The translations under genes and the position numbers were made by a program. From Nitrosopumilus oxyclinae (GTDB lineage Archaea; Thermoproteota; Nitrososphaeria; Nitrososphaerales; Nitrosopumilaceae): a DNA stretch of 64,000 nt. The notes under the pieces were generated by a model that did no database searches, was not told the origin of the DNA, and saw only the letters and a list, made by a program, of their open reading frames with translations. The stretch's first letter is position 1. Each line of letters starts with the position of its first letter. This document shows, one piece after another, positions 16,241 through 24,896 of this stretch. The stretch is from NCBI RefSeq assembly GCF_013407165.1, contig NZ_CP026994.1, positions 1,020,187-1,084,186 on the forward strand. The letters are read 5' to 3'.

Positions 16241-18139
16241 GTGATTTTTGATATGAAAATAGTTAGTAAGGCATATGTTTTGATAGCTATTCTCATCGCT
16301 GCTGCAGTTTTTAATTTATTTCTACTATATCAAGAAGATAATTCAGATACATCTCAATCATATTCCATTATAGGTGCAGGAGATGTAAAAGTAAAAGCTG
16401 AATCAATTTCAAGTTTAGCTACATCAGTTGCAAACGGAGTATTAGAAGACAAAGAAAAACTAGAAAAAGAAATTACAGAAGTTCAATTAACATTATCAAC
16501 CATTAGAAACGGAGGAGAATTCAAAGGTCACAAATTAGAAATAATTCCAACATCACTCATTACAGATTATAATGAAGTTCTATCATCATGGGAATCTTAC
16601 AAATCTAAAGCATTGATAGTGGAAAAAACATCAGTATTTGATATGGAAGCTACAAATGCCATGAACTATGTATTACAGAAAAATCAAGAGCTAGTACTTG
16701 TAACAGACAAGTTAAGTAAAGATCTAGATAAATTAGATAGAGATTATAATCCACATAAACTAATTGCAAAAGAATTAGCTGAATGTGCAAAAATAATAGG
16801 ACAGCAAAGTCTTCTCATTTCTATAGGAGAAGGAGAGAATGCTCAAGAAATTCTAAAAGAAAAGAATTTACAATTTGAGATAGGGTTAAGAAAACTGATG
16901 CAATTATCTACATCAGATTTAGATGTAGAAAAAGTTGGTATGACTCATGAAGAATTAATACCAATTCCAAGAGAAAATTCAGAAGCACTAAGAGATTTAG
17001 ATCCATTATGGGAAGCAATTAAAGTAAAAATTGAGACATTACAAGAAAGGGCTTTGTTATCACCAGAATTCAATTTAGCAAAAAATGAAATGGCGGTGGA
17101 AAAAAATATTTTGTTTGAAAAAATAGATATGCTTCTCAATTCGTGGAATGAAGAATTAAGTTCTCAAGGTTCAGAGGGACAAATTATCATTCAAATTCTC
17201 TTAGGAGTAGATATCGGGGTATTCTTCTTAGTTTTGTTTATCATTAGGCAATCTCTATCACCTCTAGATACAATATCTAAAGCAATATCCAAAGTAAAAG
17301 AAGGAGTATATGGTGAAAAAATAGAATATTCAGGTTCAGATGAAGTGGGACAACTTGTTGCAAACTTCAACATGATGTCAAATACGATTAAAGAAAAAGA
17401 AGAGGAAGCTAAAAAAACAGATATTGCAAAAGATGAATTTCTTGCGATGATCACACACGAATTAAAAACACCACTAGTTCCAATTCAAGGATACGCAGAT
17501 ATTTTGCTTAATGAACACTTAGGAAAACTAACAGATAAACAAAAAGAACGAATTAGTATCATTAAATCAAGTTCTGAAGCATTGTTATCAATTATTTCAG
17601 ATTTGCTGGATGTACAAAAATTAGATTTAGGACAATTACGAATGACAAAACAAAAATCAGATATTAAAAATACAATCACTAAAGCAATTGAAACTTTGCA
17701 ACCAGAAGCAGATCCCAAAAATATTAAAATTACATATAATGCTGAAAGTTTGATTATCAATCACGATCCAGAAAGAATTGGACAGGTAATCACAAATCTA
17801 ATTAAAAACAGCATCATTGCAATTGAGCCAAATCCAGGGAAGATTGATGTAACTTTACAAGATCATCCTAATGAAATAGAAATTTTTGTTAAGGATAATG
17901 GGGTAGGAATTCCAGAAGAAAAACAAAAAGATCTTTTCAAAAAATTCTATCAAGTAGATGCATCACTTACAAGAGAAAAAGGAGGGAGTGGGTTAGGATT
18001 AGCAATCTGTAAAGGAATCATAGATAATCATCTAGGTAAAATCAGGGTTCAAAGCATACCTAATCAAGGGGCAACATTCTCATTTACAATTCCAAAAGAA
18101 GAAGCAGTTAACACCAAAACTCCTTTAAAATCTGCTTAA
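16241..18139 (+). CDS. Membrane sensor histidine kinase (HAMP-HisKA-HATPase)
   Basis: 632 residues. An N-terminal transmembrane helix (about 7-28) and a second at about 310-332 (IIIQILLGVDIGVFFLVLFI) enclose a ~280-residue helical extracytoplasmic sensor region of unknown ligand. A HAMP linker follows (LSPLDTISKAISKVKEG), then HisKA with phospho-accepting H406 (MITHELKTPLVP), N box NLIKNSI, G1 DNGVGIP, F box and G2 GGSGLGLAIC. All catalytic motifs look intact. The start is GTG 16241 or ATG 16253. It faces the Hpt and CheY genes and probably feeds them. Its kinase core is close to that at 22280-23524. Confidence 0.92.
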   Translation: MIFDMKIVSKAYVLIAILIAAAVFNLFLLYQEDNSDTSQSYSIIGAGDVKVKAESISSLATSVANGVLEDKEKLEKEITEVQLTLSTIRNGGEFKGHKLEIIPTSLITDYNEVLSSWESYKSKALIVEKTSVFDMEATNAMNYVLQKNQELVLVTDKLSKDLDKLDRDYNPHKLIAKELAECAKIIGQQSLLISIGEGENAQEILKEKNLQFEIGLRKLMQLSTSDLDVEKVGMTHEELIPIPRENSEALRDLDPLWEAIKVKIETLQERALLSPEFNLAKNEMAVEKNILFEKIDMLLNSWNEELSSQGSEGQIIIQILLGVDIGVFFLVLFIIRQSLSPLDTISKAISKVKEGVYGEKIEYSGSDEVGQLVANFNMMSNTIKEKEEEAKKTDIAKDEFLAMITHELKTPLVPIQGYADILLNEHLGKLTDKQKERISIIKSSSEALLSIISDLLDVQKLDLGQLRMTKQKSDIKNTITKAIETLQPEADPKNIKITYNAESLIINHDPERIGQVITNLIKNSIIAIEPNPGKIDVTLQDHPNEIEIFVKDNGVGIPEEKQKDLFKKFYQVDASLTREKGGSGLGLAICKGIIDNHLGKIRVQSIPNQGATFSFTIPKEEAVNTKTPLKSA

Positions 18140-18207
18140 AGAAAACAAACTTTCAGAACTAAAATCCCTCACACTCTTAACAAAATGGATATTTTTGAAT
18201 ATAGAAT

Positions 18208-18348
18208 ATGGAGCAACAACATGAGAAAAATAAGGAATTTTATGAAAATTGTACCAAATATTTTGAATTTTTACGCAAAAAATCTAGTACAGATTATGAT
18301 TTCGAAGATGAGTATTATTTTACCATGCCTGCAATATCAAGCCATTAG
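18208..18348 (+). CDS. Possible small acidic protein (46 aa)
   Basis: ATG 18208 opens a 46-residue frame rich in E, K, Y and F (EFYENCTKYFEFLRKK, DYDFEDEYYF), ending at TAG 18346-18348. It fills most of the 250-nt gap between the sensor kinase and tldD. The composition is gene-like, but no family is recognised. Confidence 0.4.
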   Translation: MEQQHEKNKEFYENCTKYFEFLRKKSSTDYDFEDEYYFTMPAISSH

Positions 18349-18388
18349 ATAACAGAAGATTTACGAACCATGCAGAATGTCATAAAGC

Positions 18389-19801
18389 ATGGATGTAAAA
18401 TTGCAAGATTTTGCTGATAAAGCAGTCAAGTATGCAGAACAGTCAGGGGTTCAATATTGTGATGCTAGAGCAGAACAACAAGAACGAAAGTCAGCACTGA
18501 TAGAAAAAAATTCAGTAGAATATGTGAGAACAAATGATGATAGAGGAATAGGCATTAGAACTATCAAAGATAACGTATGGAATTTTTGTTCAATTACAAA
18601 TCCAAAAACATTTGAGCAAATCAAAGATGCAATAGATAATTCATTAAAAAGTAGTAAGAGCAATAATAGAAATAAAATAAAACTTTATCCTAATCTTGCA
18701 AATAAATCTAAAGTCAATTATTTGGTAATTAAAAAACCTGAATTAGAAGATATAATAAAAATTGGATTAGAGGCAGACAAAACTATTTCAGAAATTCCAA
18801 AAATTATAAAATCTATCGTAAATCCATGGTTTACAATTAATTCAAAATATTTTGTAAATACTGAAGGTTCAGAAATTTTACAGAATTTTACAGACACTGT
18901 TATTGACATGATTGCAACAGCCCATAATTCAGGAATAACTCAATCAGTTAACATTACAGAAGGGGGAAGGGGGGGACTAGAGCAATTAACAAATAAAAAT
19001 AAAATACAAAAAAGTGCAAAAGAAATTGCAGTAAAAGCATCACAACTAACACTTGCAAAACCAGTAAAAGAAGAAAATTCAACAGTGGTAATGAATCCAG
19101 ATTTTGTATCATTACTTACACATGAAATATTAGGACATCCGTCAGAGGCAGATAGAGTATTAGGAAAAGAGATGGCATGGGCAGGCGGAGCATGGTGGAA
19201 AAACAAACTAGGAGAAAAAATTGGTTCCGAGAATCTCAACGTATTTGATGATCCAACAATGAAAGAAAGTTTAGGATGGTATCAATTTGATGACGAAGGG
19301 ATTGAAACTAAGAAAACAACTCTAGTTGAAAATGGAGTTTTAAAAAATCACATGCAAAATAGGGAAACATCTATGGATTTTGATTCTATACCAACAGGAA
19401 ATATGAGGGCAACAAACTATCGATTTATTCCTTTGATACGAATGGCATGTACATGTATCGGTAACGGAGATAGAGACGTAAATGAAATTATCAAAGAAGT
19501 CAAACACGGATACTTAATCTCAAATATGAAAATCCCCTCAATAGATATGAAACGATATAATTGGAGCATATCATGTCAGTATGCTCAGCGAATTGAAAAT
19601 GGGGAAATTACTAATTTGTTAAGGGACGTCATTGTCATGGGGACAGCGCCAAAATTCTTCGAATCAATTGATGCATGTGGGAACGATTTCACTGTAAGAC
19701 CAATAACTAATTGCGGTAAAGGAGATCCAATGCAGTCAATGATCATGGGGAACGGAGGACCAACAATAAGAGGAAATGCCACAGTAAAGAGTGTAAATTA
19801 A
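18389..19801 (+). CDS. tldD: TldD-family metalloprotease
   Basis: 470 residues. The zinc-type motif HEILGH is at 245-250, the catalytic site of TldD, followed by the SEAD element. The C-terminal region has ENGVLKNHMQNRETS, MRATNYRFIPL and a final GNGGPTIRG, all family landmarks. With TldE it forms a heterodimeric peptidase that degrades unfolded peptides and matures some RiPPs in bacteria; the archaeal substrate is unknown. A TldE-like C-terminus is at the start of this window. The DNA glycosylase gene starts 3 nt after the stop. Confidence 0.92.
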   Translation: MDVKLQDFADKAVKYAEQSGVQYCDARAEQQERKSALIEKNSVEYVRTNDDRGIGIRTIKDNVWNFCSITNPKTFEQIKDAIDNSLKSSKSNNRNKIKLYPNLANKSKVNYLVIKKPELEDIIKIGLEADKTISEIPKIIKSIVNPWFTINSKYFVNTEGSEILQNFTDTVIDMIATAHNSGITQSVNITEGGRGGLEQLTNKNKIQKSAKEIAVKASQLTLAKPVKEENSTVVMNPDFVSLLTHEILGHPSEADRVLGKEMAWAGGAWWKNKLGEKIGSENLNVFDDPTMKESLGWYQFDDEGIETKKTTLVENGVLKNHMQNRETSMDFDSIPTGNMRATNYRFIPLIRMACTCIGNGDRDVNEIIKEVKHGYLISNMKIPSIDMKRYNWSISCQYAQRIENGEITNLLRDVIVMGTAPKFFESIDACGNDFTVRPITNCGKGDPMQSMIMGNGGPTIRGNATVKSVN

Positions 19802-19804
19802 AAA

Positions 19805-20398
19805 ATGAATCAAAAACTAGAGATTATTAAACAAAACGTCATCAAATGTACAAAGTGTAATCTTTCTAAAACAAGAACTAATTCAGTACCAGGTAAAGGG
19901 AATTTTCATTCAAATGTAATTTTTGTAGGAGAAGCACCTGGAAAAAATGAAGATAAAAATGGCGAGCCATTTATCGGTATTGCAGGTAAAAAACTTTCAA
20001 TAGCTCTAGAAGAAGCAGGGATATCAAGAGAAGAAGTATACATTACAAACATTGTAAAATGTAGACCTCCAAAAAACAGAGTTCCAACCACAATTGAAAG
20101 GGAAACATGTAAAGATTATCTAAAACAAGAAATTGCAATCATTAAACCAAAAATAATTTGCATATTAGGAAATACTGCATTTAATTCCATATTAGGGGGT
20201 TCAGAAATAACAAAATTTAGAGGAAAACTAGTTAGAAAAGAAGAACAATTGTATTTTTTGACAATTCATCCAGCAGCAACCATTTACAATCAAGAACTAA
20301 TCACAGTGTTGAAAAAAGATATTGTAAAATTATTTAATTTAATCACAGAGTTAAAAAACAATAAAAAAGTGAAAATTGATATTGACTATACTCCCTAG
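19805..20398 (+). CDS. udg: Uracil-DNA glycosylase, family 4 (4Fe-4S)
   Basis: Removes uracil from DNA in base excision repair. Four cysteines placed for a 4Fe-4S cluster are C15, C18, C86 and C102. The family-4 active-site motif GEAPGKNED is at 42-50, the uracil-contacting G-PF-G element follows (GEPFIG), VKCRPP is present, and motif 2 is IHPAA near the C-terminus. Length 197 is normal. The start is 3 nt after tldD, and the end overlaps the alkyl-base glycosylase gene by 23 nt, so tldD, udg and the next gene probably form an operon. Confidence 0.95.
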   Translation: MNQKLEIIKQNVIKCTKCNLSKTRTNSVPGKGNFHSNVIFVGEAPGKNEDKNGEPFIGIAGKKLSIALEEAGISREEVYITNIVKCRPPKNRVPTTIERETCKDYLKQEIAIIKPKIICILGNTAFNSILGGSEITKFRGKLVRKEEQLYFLTIHPAATIYNQELITVLKKDIVKLFNLITELKNNKKVKIDIDYTP

Positions 20399-20939
20399 AG
20401 AATTTTATTCAAAAGACACAGTTACGGTTGCAAAAAATCTCTTAGGAAAAAAAATAATTAGAAAAATAGGACGTAGTGAAGTATCAGGAATCATTACTGA
20501 AACAGAAGCATATAGACATAATGATGATCCAGCAAGCCATGCATTTAAAAAAATTACAGATAGAAACAAGATAATGTTTGGGGAGGGGGGTTTTGCCTAT
20601 GTTTATTTTACATATGGAATGTATTTTTGTTTCAATGTAGTAGCAAAAAATCCTAAGAAAGCAGCTGGAGCAGTTCTCATTCGTGCAATTGAGCCTGAAA
20701 AAGGAATCAAAGTAATGCAAAAAAATCGAGGAATTCAAAATTTAAAAAACCTCACTGATGGACCAGCAAAATTAGCACAAGCATTAGATATCACCAAAGA
20801 ACATTATGGGATAGATTTAACAAAAAAATCTAAACTCTACATAACTGAAGGAATAAAGTCAAAAAAAATAATTACATCACAAAGAATAGGAATAACAAAA
20901 GCAGTAGATAAAATGTGGAATTTTAAAATTAAAATTTAA
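20376..20939 (+). CDS. mpg: 3-methyladenine DNA glycosylase (AAG/MPG family)
   Basis: Excises alkylated and deaminated purines. Family landmarks are LPREFYSKDTVTVAKNLLGK at the start, ITETEAYRHNDDPASHA with the catalytic-type Glu, FGEGGFAYVYFTYGMYFCFN, VLIRAIEP, LTDGPAKLAQAL and ITSQRIGI. Length 187 fits the compact prokaryotic form. It starts with TTG at 20376 (or TTG 20382) inside the end of udg, so translational coupling is likely. Its last 4 nt overlap the end of the convergent DedA-like gene. Confidence 0.94.
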   Translation: MILTILPREFYSKDTVTVAKNLLGKKIIRKIGRSEVSGIITETEAYRHNDDPASHAFKKITDRNKIMFGEGGFAYVYFTYGMYFCFNVVAKNPKKAAGAVLIRAIEPEKGIKVMQKNRGIQNLKNLTDGPAKLAQALDITKEHYGIDLTKKSKLYITEGIKSKKIITSQRIGITKAVDKMWNFKIKI

Positions 20940-21571
20940 TCTTCTTTGTTATTTTCATCCAAAGTCCAAGGAGCAAACTTTCCAAGAATCCTAGCCCAAT
21001 CTAATCTCAATAGCAATACAATAACGGCAGTCATCATCACTCCAAAAATTATAATTCCAATGTATATCGGAGTTGCATCATCTATATTTTCAAGGAAAGG
21101 TTCAACTAAAGACAATCCTAAATGGTGTGAAATGAAGACAATTGAATAACTTAGAACTATTTTTCCAGTAAGAGTTGCAATAAAAAATCTTCTAGGATTA
21201 TATTTTGCCAATCCTAGTGGAACATATACTAGATCATCTGGAATCGGAGTGGCAGCTGCAAAGAATGCAGCACCTGCACCATATCTTTTGATCAATCTCT
21301 CAAATGGACGCATCCTCTTTCTAGTTTTTTCATTGATAATTCTTCGACCACCATAACTAACATAGAAAATAATTTGTTTTGCAACAGTAGCAGTTACTGC
21401 AGATACTAATGCCAAAATATGTAGATCATATTGATTACCCACAGACATAGTAGCTAAAAGTAAAAATCCAGGCAATGGGACAAAAGGAACAAGAGAACCA
21501 AAGAAATTAACTAAAGCTAGAAGAGAATAACCGACATCAGGCGCAAACGGAAAGATGTCAGTAAAATCCAC
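20936..21571 (-). CDS. DedA/VTT-domain (SNARE-associated) membrane protein
   Basis: 211 residues with about five hydrophobic segments. The VTT/DedA core is seen in GSLVPFVPLPGFLLLATM, an AKQIIFYVSYGGRR segment, the acidic-proline TPIPDDLVYVPLGLAKY and the RRFFIATLTGKIVLSY helix. These proteins act in membrane lipid flipping or proton-dependent transport; the role in archaea is unproven. The start is GTG at 21569-21571. Confidence 0.8.
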   Translation of the reverse strand: MDFTDIFPFAPDVGYSLLALVNFFGSLVPFVPLPGFLLLATMSVGNQYDLHILALVSAVTATVAKQIIFYVSYGGRRIINEKTRKRMRPFERLIKRYGAGAAFFAAATPIPDDLVYVPLGLAKYNPRRFFIATLTGKIVLSYSIVFISHHLGLSLVEPFLENIDDATPIYIGIIIFGVMMTAVIVLLLRLDWARILGKFAPWTLDENNKED

Positions 21572-21656
21572 AAATCAAACTAATTTTAGACGTTATTTAA
21601 TGAAAACGGAGTCATTCCCATATTGAGTTTGAATAATCTTCACATCATTCAAAGAA

Positions 21657-21673
21657 TTACGGATTACCCGTAA
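21657..21673. promoter_or_regulatory. Short inverted repeat (6-bp arms) upstream of the DedA-like gene
   Basis: TTACGG (21657-21662), five-base loop, CCGTAA (21668-21673). It lies 86 nt before the GTG start of the minus-strand DedA-like gene, in the otherwise featureless gap 21572-21785. It could be an operator or a hairpin, or chance. Confidence 0.3.
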
Positions 21674-21785
21674 ACCACTCATGCCTCAGTAATTGTAAGG
21701 ATCACCTTATGGCAAATCAAACTAGATAATTCAAAATAATACCGAATCCCCACATATAGGATTTTTTTGTTTTATTAAAAACAAC

Positions 21786-22280
21786 TTATTGTAAATTTAA
21801 TCCAGATAGAATATTATGTCTTGCAATAATCAAATGGTTTTTTTGTTTTTCAGATAAATTTTGTTGTTGTAAAAGCATATCAATGTGAACAATTAGAGGA
21901 GTAAGTGGTAAATCAGTTTCAGAATTAGACAATTTAGAAATAAAAGAAAGTTGTTTTGAATACTCCTTTCCTAATTCTTCTAAAAGTATTTTCTTTTGCA
22001 TTAATTCTTTATTTTTAAAAGCAGTTTCTTCTTCAAAACTTTTAATTTGATTTAATACTAATTCATTCATTTCATTTGATAAAATTTCTAATTGAGATTT
22101 TTCTCTATATGTAAAATCATGTCCTTTTTCTACAACCTGCTTAACATTTACTTCTCCATATACATTAGTCATATCAAGAAATTGGTGTGTGCGAATTCCA
22201 TTAAGACGTTTTTGATTAGCAACTACATTATCTGAAAATTGTTTACTAAGGTCTTCAATTGATTCATAATCATTATTCAT
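21786..22280 (-). CDS. Coiled-coil protein with a degenerate HisKA-like (DHp) C-terminus lacking the phospho-histidine
   Basis: 164 residues, almost entirely helical. The last ~50 residues (LSFISKL..LPLTPLIVHIDMLL.. LSEKQKNHLIIARHNILSGL) align by eye with the DHp helices of the neighbouring kinase (EFASMITHELKTPLTPIRGYCEML.. LTPEQLDCIETID). The acceptor His is replaced by Asn or Ser, and no ATPase domain follows. It could be a dimerising pseudo-kinase, an adaptor or a kinase inhibitor; this is inference. Its ATG overlaps the stop of the upstream kinase by one base (TAATG), so the two are translationally coupled. Confidence 0.7.
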   Translation of the reverse strand: MNNDYESIEDLSKQFSDNVVANQKRLNGIRTHQFLDMTNVYGEVNVKQVVEKGHDFTYREKSQLEILSNEMNELVLNQIKSFEEETAFKNKELMQKKILLEELGKEYSKQLSFISKLSNSETDLPLTPLIVHIDMLLQQQNLSEKQKNHLIIARHNILSGLNLQ

Positions 22281-23524
22281 TATTTACGTTCTCCAAACTT
22301 GTCAATATTTTTAGTAGATTTGTTCAATTGTTTTACCTCACTGGTAACAGGTAAATCTTTTGAGAGGCTAAAATAAAACGTAGTTCCTTTACCATGATCA
22401 CTATCAAACCATATTTTACCACCAAGACCCTCAACCATTCCCTTACAAATGACTAAGCCTAAACCACTGCCGCCATGTTTACGAGTTTGGGCAGTATCTA
22501 CCTGATAGAATTTTTTAAAAATATTTGATTGTTTATCTTTAGGTATTCCCAATCCATTATCCCTTACATAAAAAATTTGATCATCCCCAGATGATTTGAA
22601 TCCAAGTTCAATCACACCACTGTTTTCAGGTACAAAATCAATGGCATTTCTAACTAAATTATAAAAAATTTGTCGCAGTCTTTGCTCATCAGTAAATAAT
22701 ATGCATTCAGTCAATCGTGAAACGATAAGCTGGATATTTTTGCTATCTACCAGTGGTTGAATGTTTTTAGTTAATTCAGAGATAAAAGAACTAATTTCAA
22801 CTTCAGATTTATTAAAAACAATATGTCCCATATCTAATTTTTGAGCATCTAAAATATCGCCAATTAAGTTTTCTAGATGAAATGCGTTTGAATCAATTGT
22901 TTCAATACAATCTAATTGTTCAGGAGTTAACTTTCCTAAATCGTTATCTTTTAACATTTCACAATATCCCCGAATTGGAGTTAACGGGGTTTTAAGTTCA
23001 TGGGTTATCATTGAGGCAAATTCATCTTTTAAAACATCAGTTTTTTTAAGTTCATTTAATTTTAATTCTAATTCTTTTTGATAGAAATCTTTAATTTTAT
23101 TATTTGCAATAAAATATTCTTGAAAAGTTTGGAAAGATTGTGTTAAATCAGATACTTCATCGTGGCCTTTAATTTTAATTATAGAATCATATTTTCCTCC
23201 ATTAAATTCCTTGAATGCATTTTTCAATTCTAAAATTGGAGTCTGTATTCCTTTAGCAACTAAATGTGAAAAAACTATTATCAATATAGAAGTAGAAATC
23301 ATAATCATTGAAAAAAAGAAAATATCTGAATAAAGATTCTCTAAAACTTCTTCCTCTTCTAAACTAGCAATTTCATTATTTAAAAAAAGCATACCAAAAA
23401 TAAAAGTAGGTATTAATGATAAGAGTAACATTGGAACTAAGATTTTATTTTGAATACTATTAGCAATAAAATTATTATTGAAGTTGGATTTTTGTTTCAT
23501 ATTTTTCACCGATAGATTATCCAT
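22280..23524 (-). CDS. Membrane sensor histidine kinase (HAMP-HisKA-HATPase)
   Basis: 414 residues. TM1 about 28-48 and TM2 about 68-90 leave only a ~20-residue outer loop, so no extracellular sensor domain exists and the signal is probably sensed in the membrane or cytoplasm. The HAMP region is about 91-145; phospho-acceptor H175 lies in MITHELKTPLTP. The N box NLVRNAID, G1 DNGLGIP and G2 GGSGLGLVIC are intact. A response regulator gene lies 20 nt upstream on the same strand and the pseudo-DHp gene is coupled downstream, forming a three-gene signalling operon. Confidence 0.92.
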   Translation of the reverse strand: MDNLSVKNMKQKSNFNNNFIANSIQNKILVPMLLLSLIPTFIFGMLFLNNEIASLEEEEVLENLYSDIFFFSMIMISTSILIIVFSHLVAKGIQTPILELKNAFKEFNGGKYDSIIKIKGHDEVSDLTQSFQTFQEYFIANNKIKDFYQKELELKLNELKKTDVLKDEFASMITHELKTPLTPIRGYCEMLKDNDLGKLTPEQLDCIETIDSNAFHLENLIGDILDAQKLDMGHIVFNKSEVEISSFISELTKNIQPLVDSKNIQLIVSRLTECILFTDEQRLRQIFYNLVRNAIDFVPENSGVIELGFKSSGDDQIFYVRDNGLGIPKDKQSNIFKKFYQVDTAQTRKHGGSGLGLVICKGMVEGLGGKIWFDSDHGKGTTFYFSLSKDLPVTSEVKQLNKSTKNIDKFGERK

Positions 23525-23544
23525 AGCAATAAAAAATTAAATTG

Positions 23545-23901
23545 TTAATTAGACATAACCTGGAGTAATTCACTTAATTGTACTGGTTTTTTTAGAAAGG
23601 TGGTTACTCCTTGTTTTTTTGTAATATTTTCAATATCAACGTTCGAAATTGATGAAGCAGTGAGAATTATTATTTTATTATTTTTTAATAGATCTTCTTT
23701 TTCCAAGGATTTAATCACATCCAATCCTCCAAATTCAGGCATTGCCATATCTAAAATCACATAATCAAAAGATTGATTTTTTATCATATTTAGAGCATTT
23801 TGGCCAGTGTTAGAAATTGCACACTCATATCCCTTTAATGAAAGATATTTTGAAAACATTTCAGTGATATCGACATTATCATCAACTATCAGTATTTTCA
23901 T
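23545..23901 (-). CDS. CheY-like response regulator
   Basis: Single receiver domain of 118 residues from the ATG at 23901: acidic pair D7-D8, phospho-acceptor D51 (VILDMAMP), T81 and K105 (FLKKPV). An upstream in-frame ATG (23949) would add 16 residues before the canonical MKILIVDDN start and is less likely. It is first in the operon with the kinase at 22280. There is no DNA-binding output domain, so the downstream partner is unknown. Confidence 0.92.
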   Translation of the reverse strand: MKILIVDDNVDITEMFSKYLSLKGYECAISNTGQNALNMIKNQSFDYVILDMAMPEFGGLDVIKSLEKEDLLKNNKIIILTASSISNVDIENITKKQGVTTFLKKPVQLSELLQVMSN

Positions 23902-24094
23902 ATGATGTGTTAATTTGTAACCGCTTGTAATAGATAGTATGTAACACAACTGACGAACACAAGATATTATGTATAATCATAAAGTATGAGGTATGGCTAA
24001 ACGGTCATATTTTATAGTCTAGAAGAGATTTTTTGGATATAATTAATGACAGAATACTTCGATAATGATTAAAATATCATCTTTTTACACAACA

Positions 24095-24475
24095 ATGCAG
24101 ATGTCAAAAAAAGACTTTGAGAAAATTTGCGATACAATTGCCACAATTAGCCCATTTATCAGATTTGTAGGAGTCATCGGAGAGAGTGGAAATCTTCTAG
24201 CATACAAGAGAAGACCAGATTTGTTACCGCTGTTAAATGAAAAGAACACACAGTATCAATTTTCACATATTGCAATAAAGACGGATTTGGAAGGATTTTT
24301 TGACAAGAATTTAGGGGAGATTGAATTTGTCTGGGAAGAAAGGAAGAAAGTACAGACAATTTCATTTGCAATTAAAAAATCAAGAGTTTGGATTTCAATT
24401 GACAAAAAAGTCATTAGATCAGAGATGCTCAGAATCATAGACTCTTGCCTACCCATTGTAAAAAAATATTCTTAA
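24095..24475 (+). CDS. DUF6659-like protein (small sensor/roadblock-type fold suspected)
   Basis: 126 residues from ATG 24095 (ATG 24065 and 24101 are alternatives). It shares the plan of the N-terminal domain at 5404-6063: an initial helix, IRFVGVIGESGNLLAYKRRP, a long helical middle with GEIEFVWEERKKVQTISFAI and a strand-helix end. The repeated 'VGVI...GNL-A' hairpin resembles profilin/roadblock-like folds. There is no basic tail here. These genes are abundant in thaumarchaea; function is unknown. A zinc-finger mini-gene follows 4 nt later. Confidence 0.7.
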   Translation: MQMSKKDFEKICDTIATISPFIRFVGVIGESGNLLAYKRRPDLLPLLNEKNTQYQFSHIAIKTDLEGFFDKNLGEIEFVWEERKKVQTISFAIKKSRVWISIDKKVIRSEMLRIIDSCLPIVKKYS

Positions 24476-24479
24476 AACT

Positions 24480-24575
24480 TTGAAATGTCCTTATTGTGAA
24501 ATAGACTTAGATTCACTTTGTATGACTGATGGATTAAAGCACATACTAGAACATAAAAAAGAAATACAAAATTAA
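24480..24575 (+). CDS. Possible 31-aa C2H2-type zinc-finger mini-protein
   Basis: TTG at 24480, 4 nt after the DUF6659 stop, opens a 31-residue frame with CPYC near the start and HILEH near the end, a C2H2 arrangement with a spacer of about 14 residues. It is a complete zinc finger with almost nothing else. The spacing suggests co-transcription with the DUF6659 gene. Confidence 0.5.
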   Translation: MKCPYCEIDLDSLCMTDGLKHILEHKKEIQN

Positions 24576-24600
24576 AATATTTGAATAATTTTTAAAAAAT

Positions 24601-24894
24601 ATGGATGAATCAGATGAAGTTCAAGAGTTAATTGATGAAATTAATTTTAGAAAATCAAATTCCAAAAATTATGAAGAAATGAAAGCTATAGAAATCAGTA
24701 AAGAGTTAAGAGCAATTATGAAGTTTGAGCAAGAGTCATTTAAAAAAATTGAAGAGTTTGAAAAAACTCAAAAAAACCAAGATTTAGTCCAATATGCTAA
24801 AATGATTAGCAGAAATACGACTGGAAGAGAAATTGCTAAATTGCAAGAAACATACTTGAAAAAAATCGACGAGGAATTTCTGAATAAAAAATAA
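24601..24894 (+). CDS. Conserved hypothetical helical protein
   Basis: 97 residues, highly charged (E, K) and predicted to be helical through most of its length (EEMKAIEISKELRAIMKFE onward), with no Cys or membrane segment. It is in line with the two small genes upstream (25-nt gap). No family is recognised; it could also be an adaptor for the adjacent signalling proteins, but nothing proves it. Confidence 0.55.
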   Translation: MDESDEVQELIDEINFRKSNSKNYEEMKAIEISKELRAIMKFEQESFKKIEEFEKTQKNQDLVQYAKMISRNTTGREIAKLQETYLKKIDEEFLNKK

Positions 24895-24896
24895 AC

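Noticed and set aside
23902-23949. 16-residue N-terminal extension of the response regulator
   Set aside because: The standard receiver opening MKILIVDDN starts at 23901.
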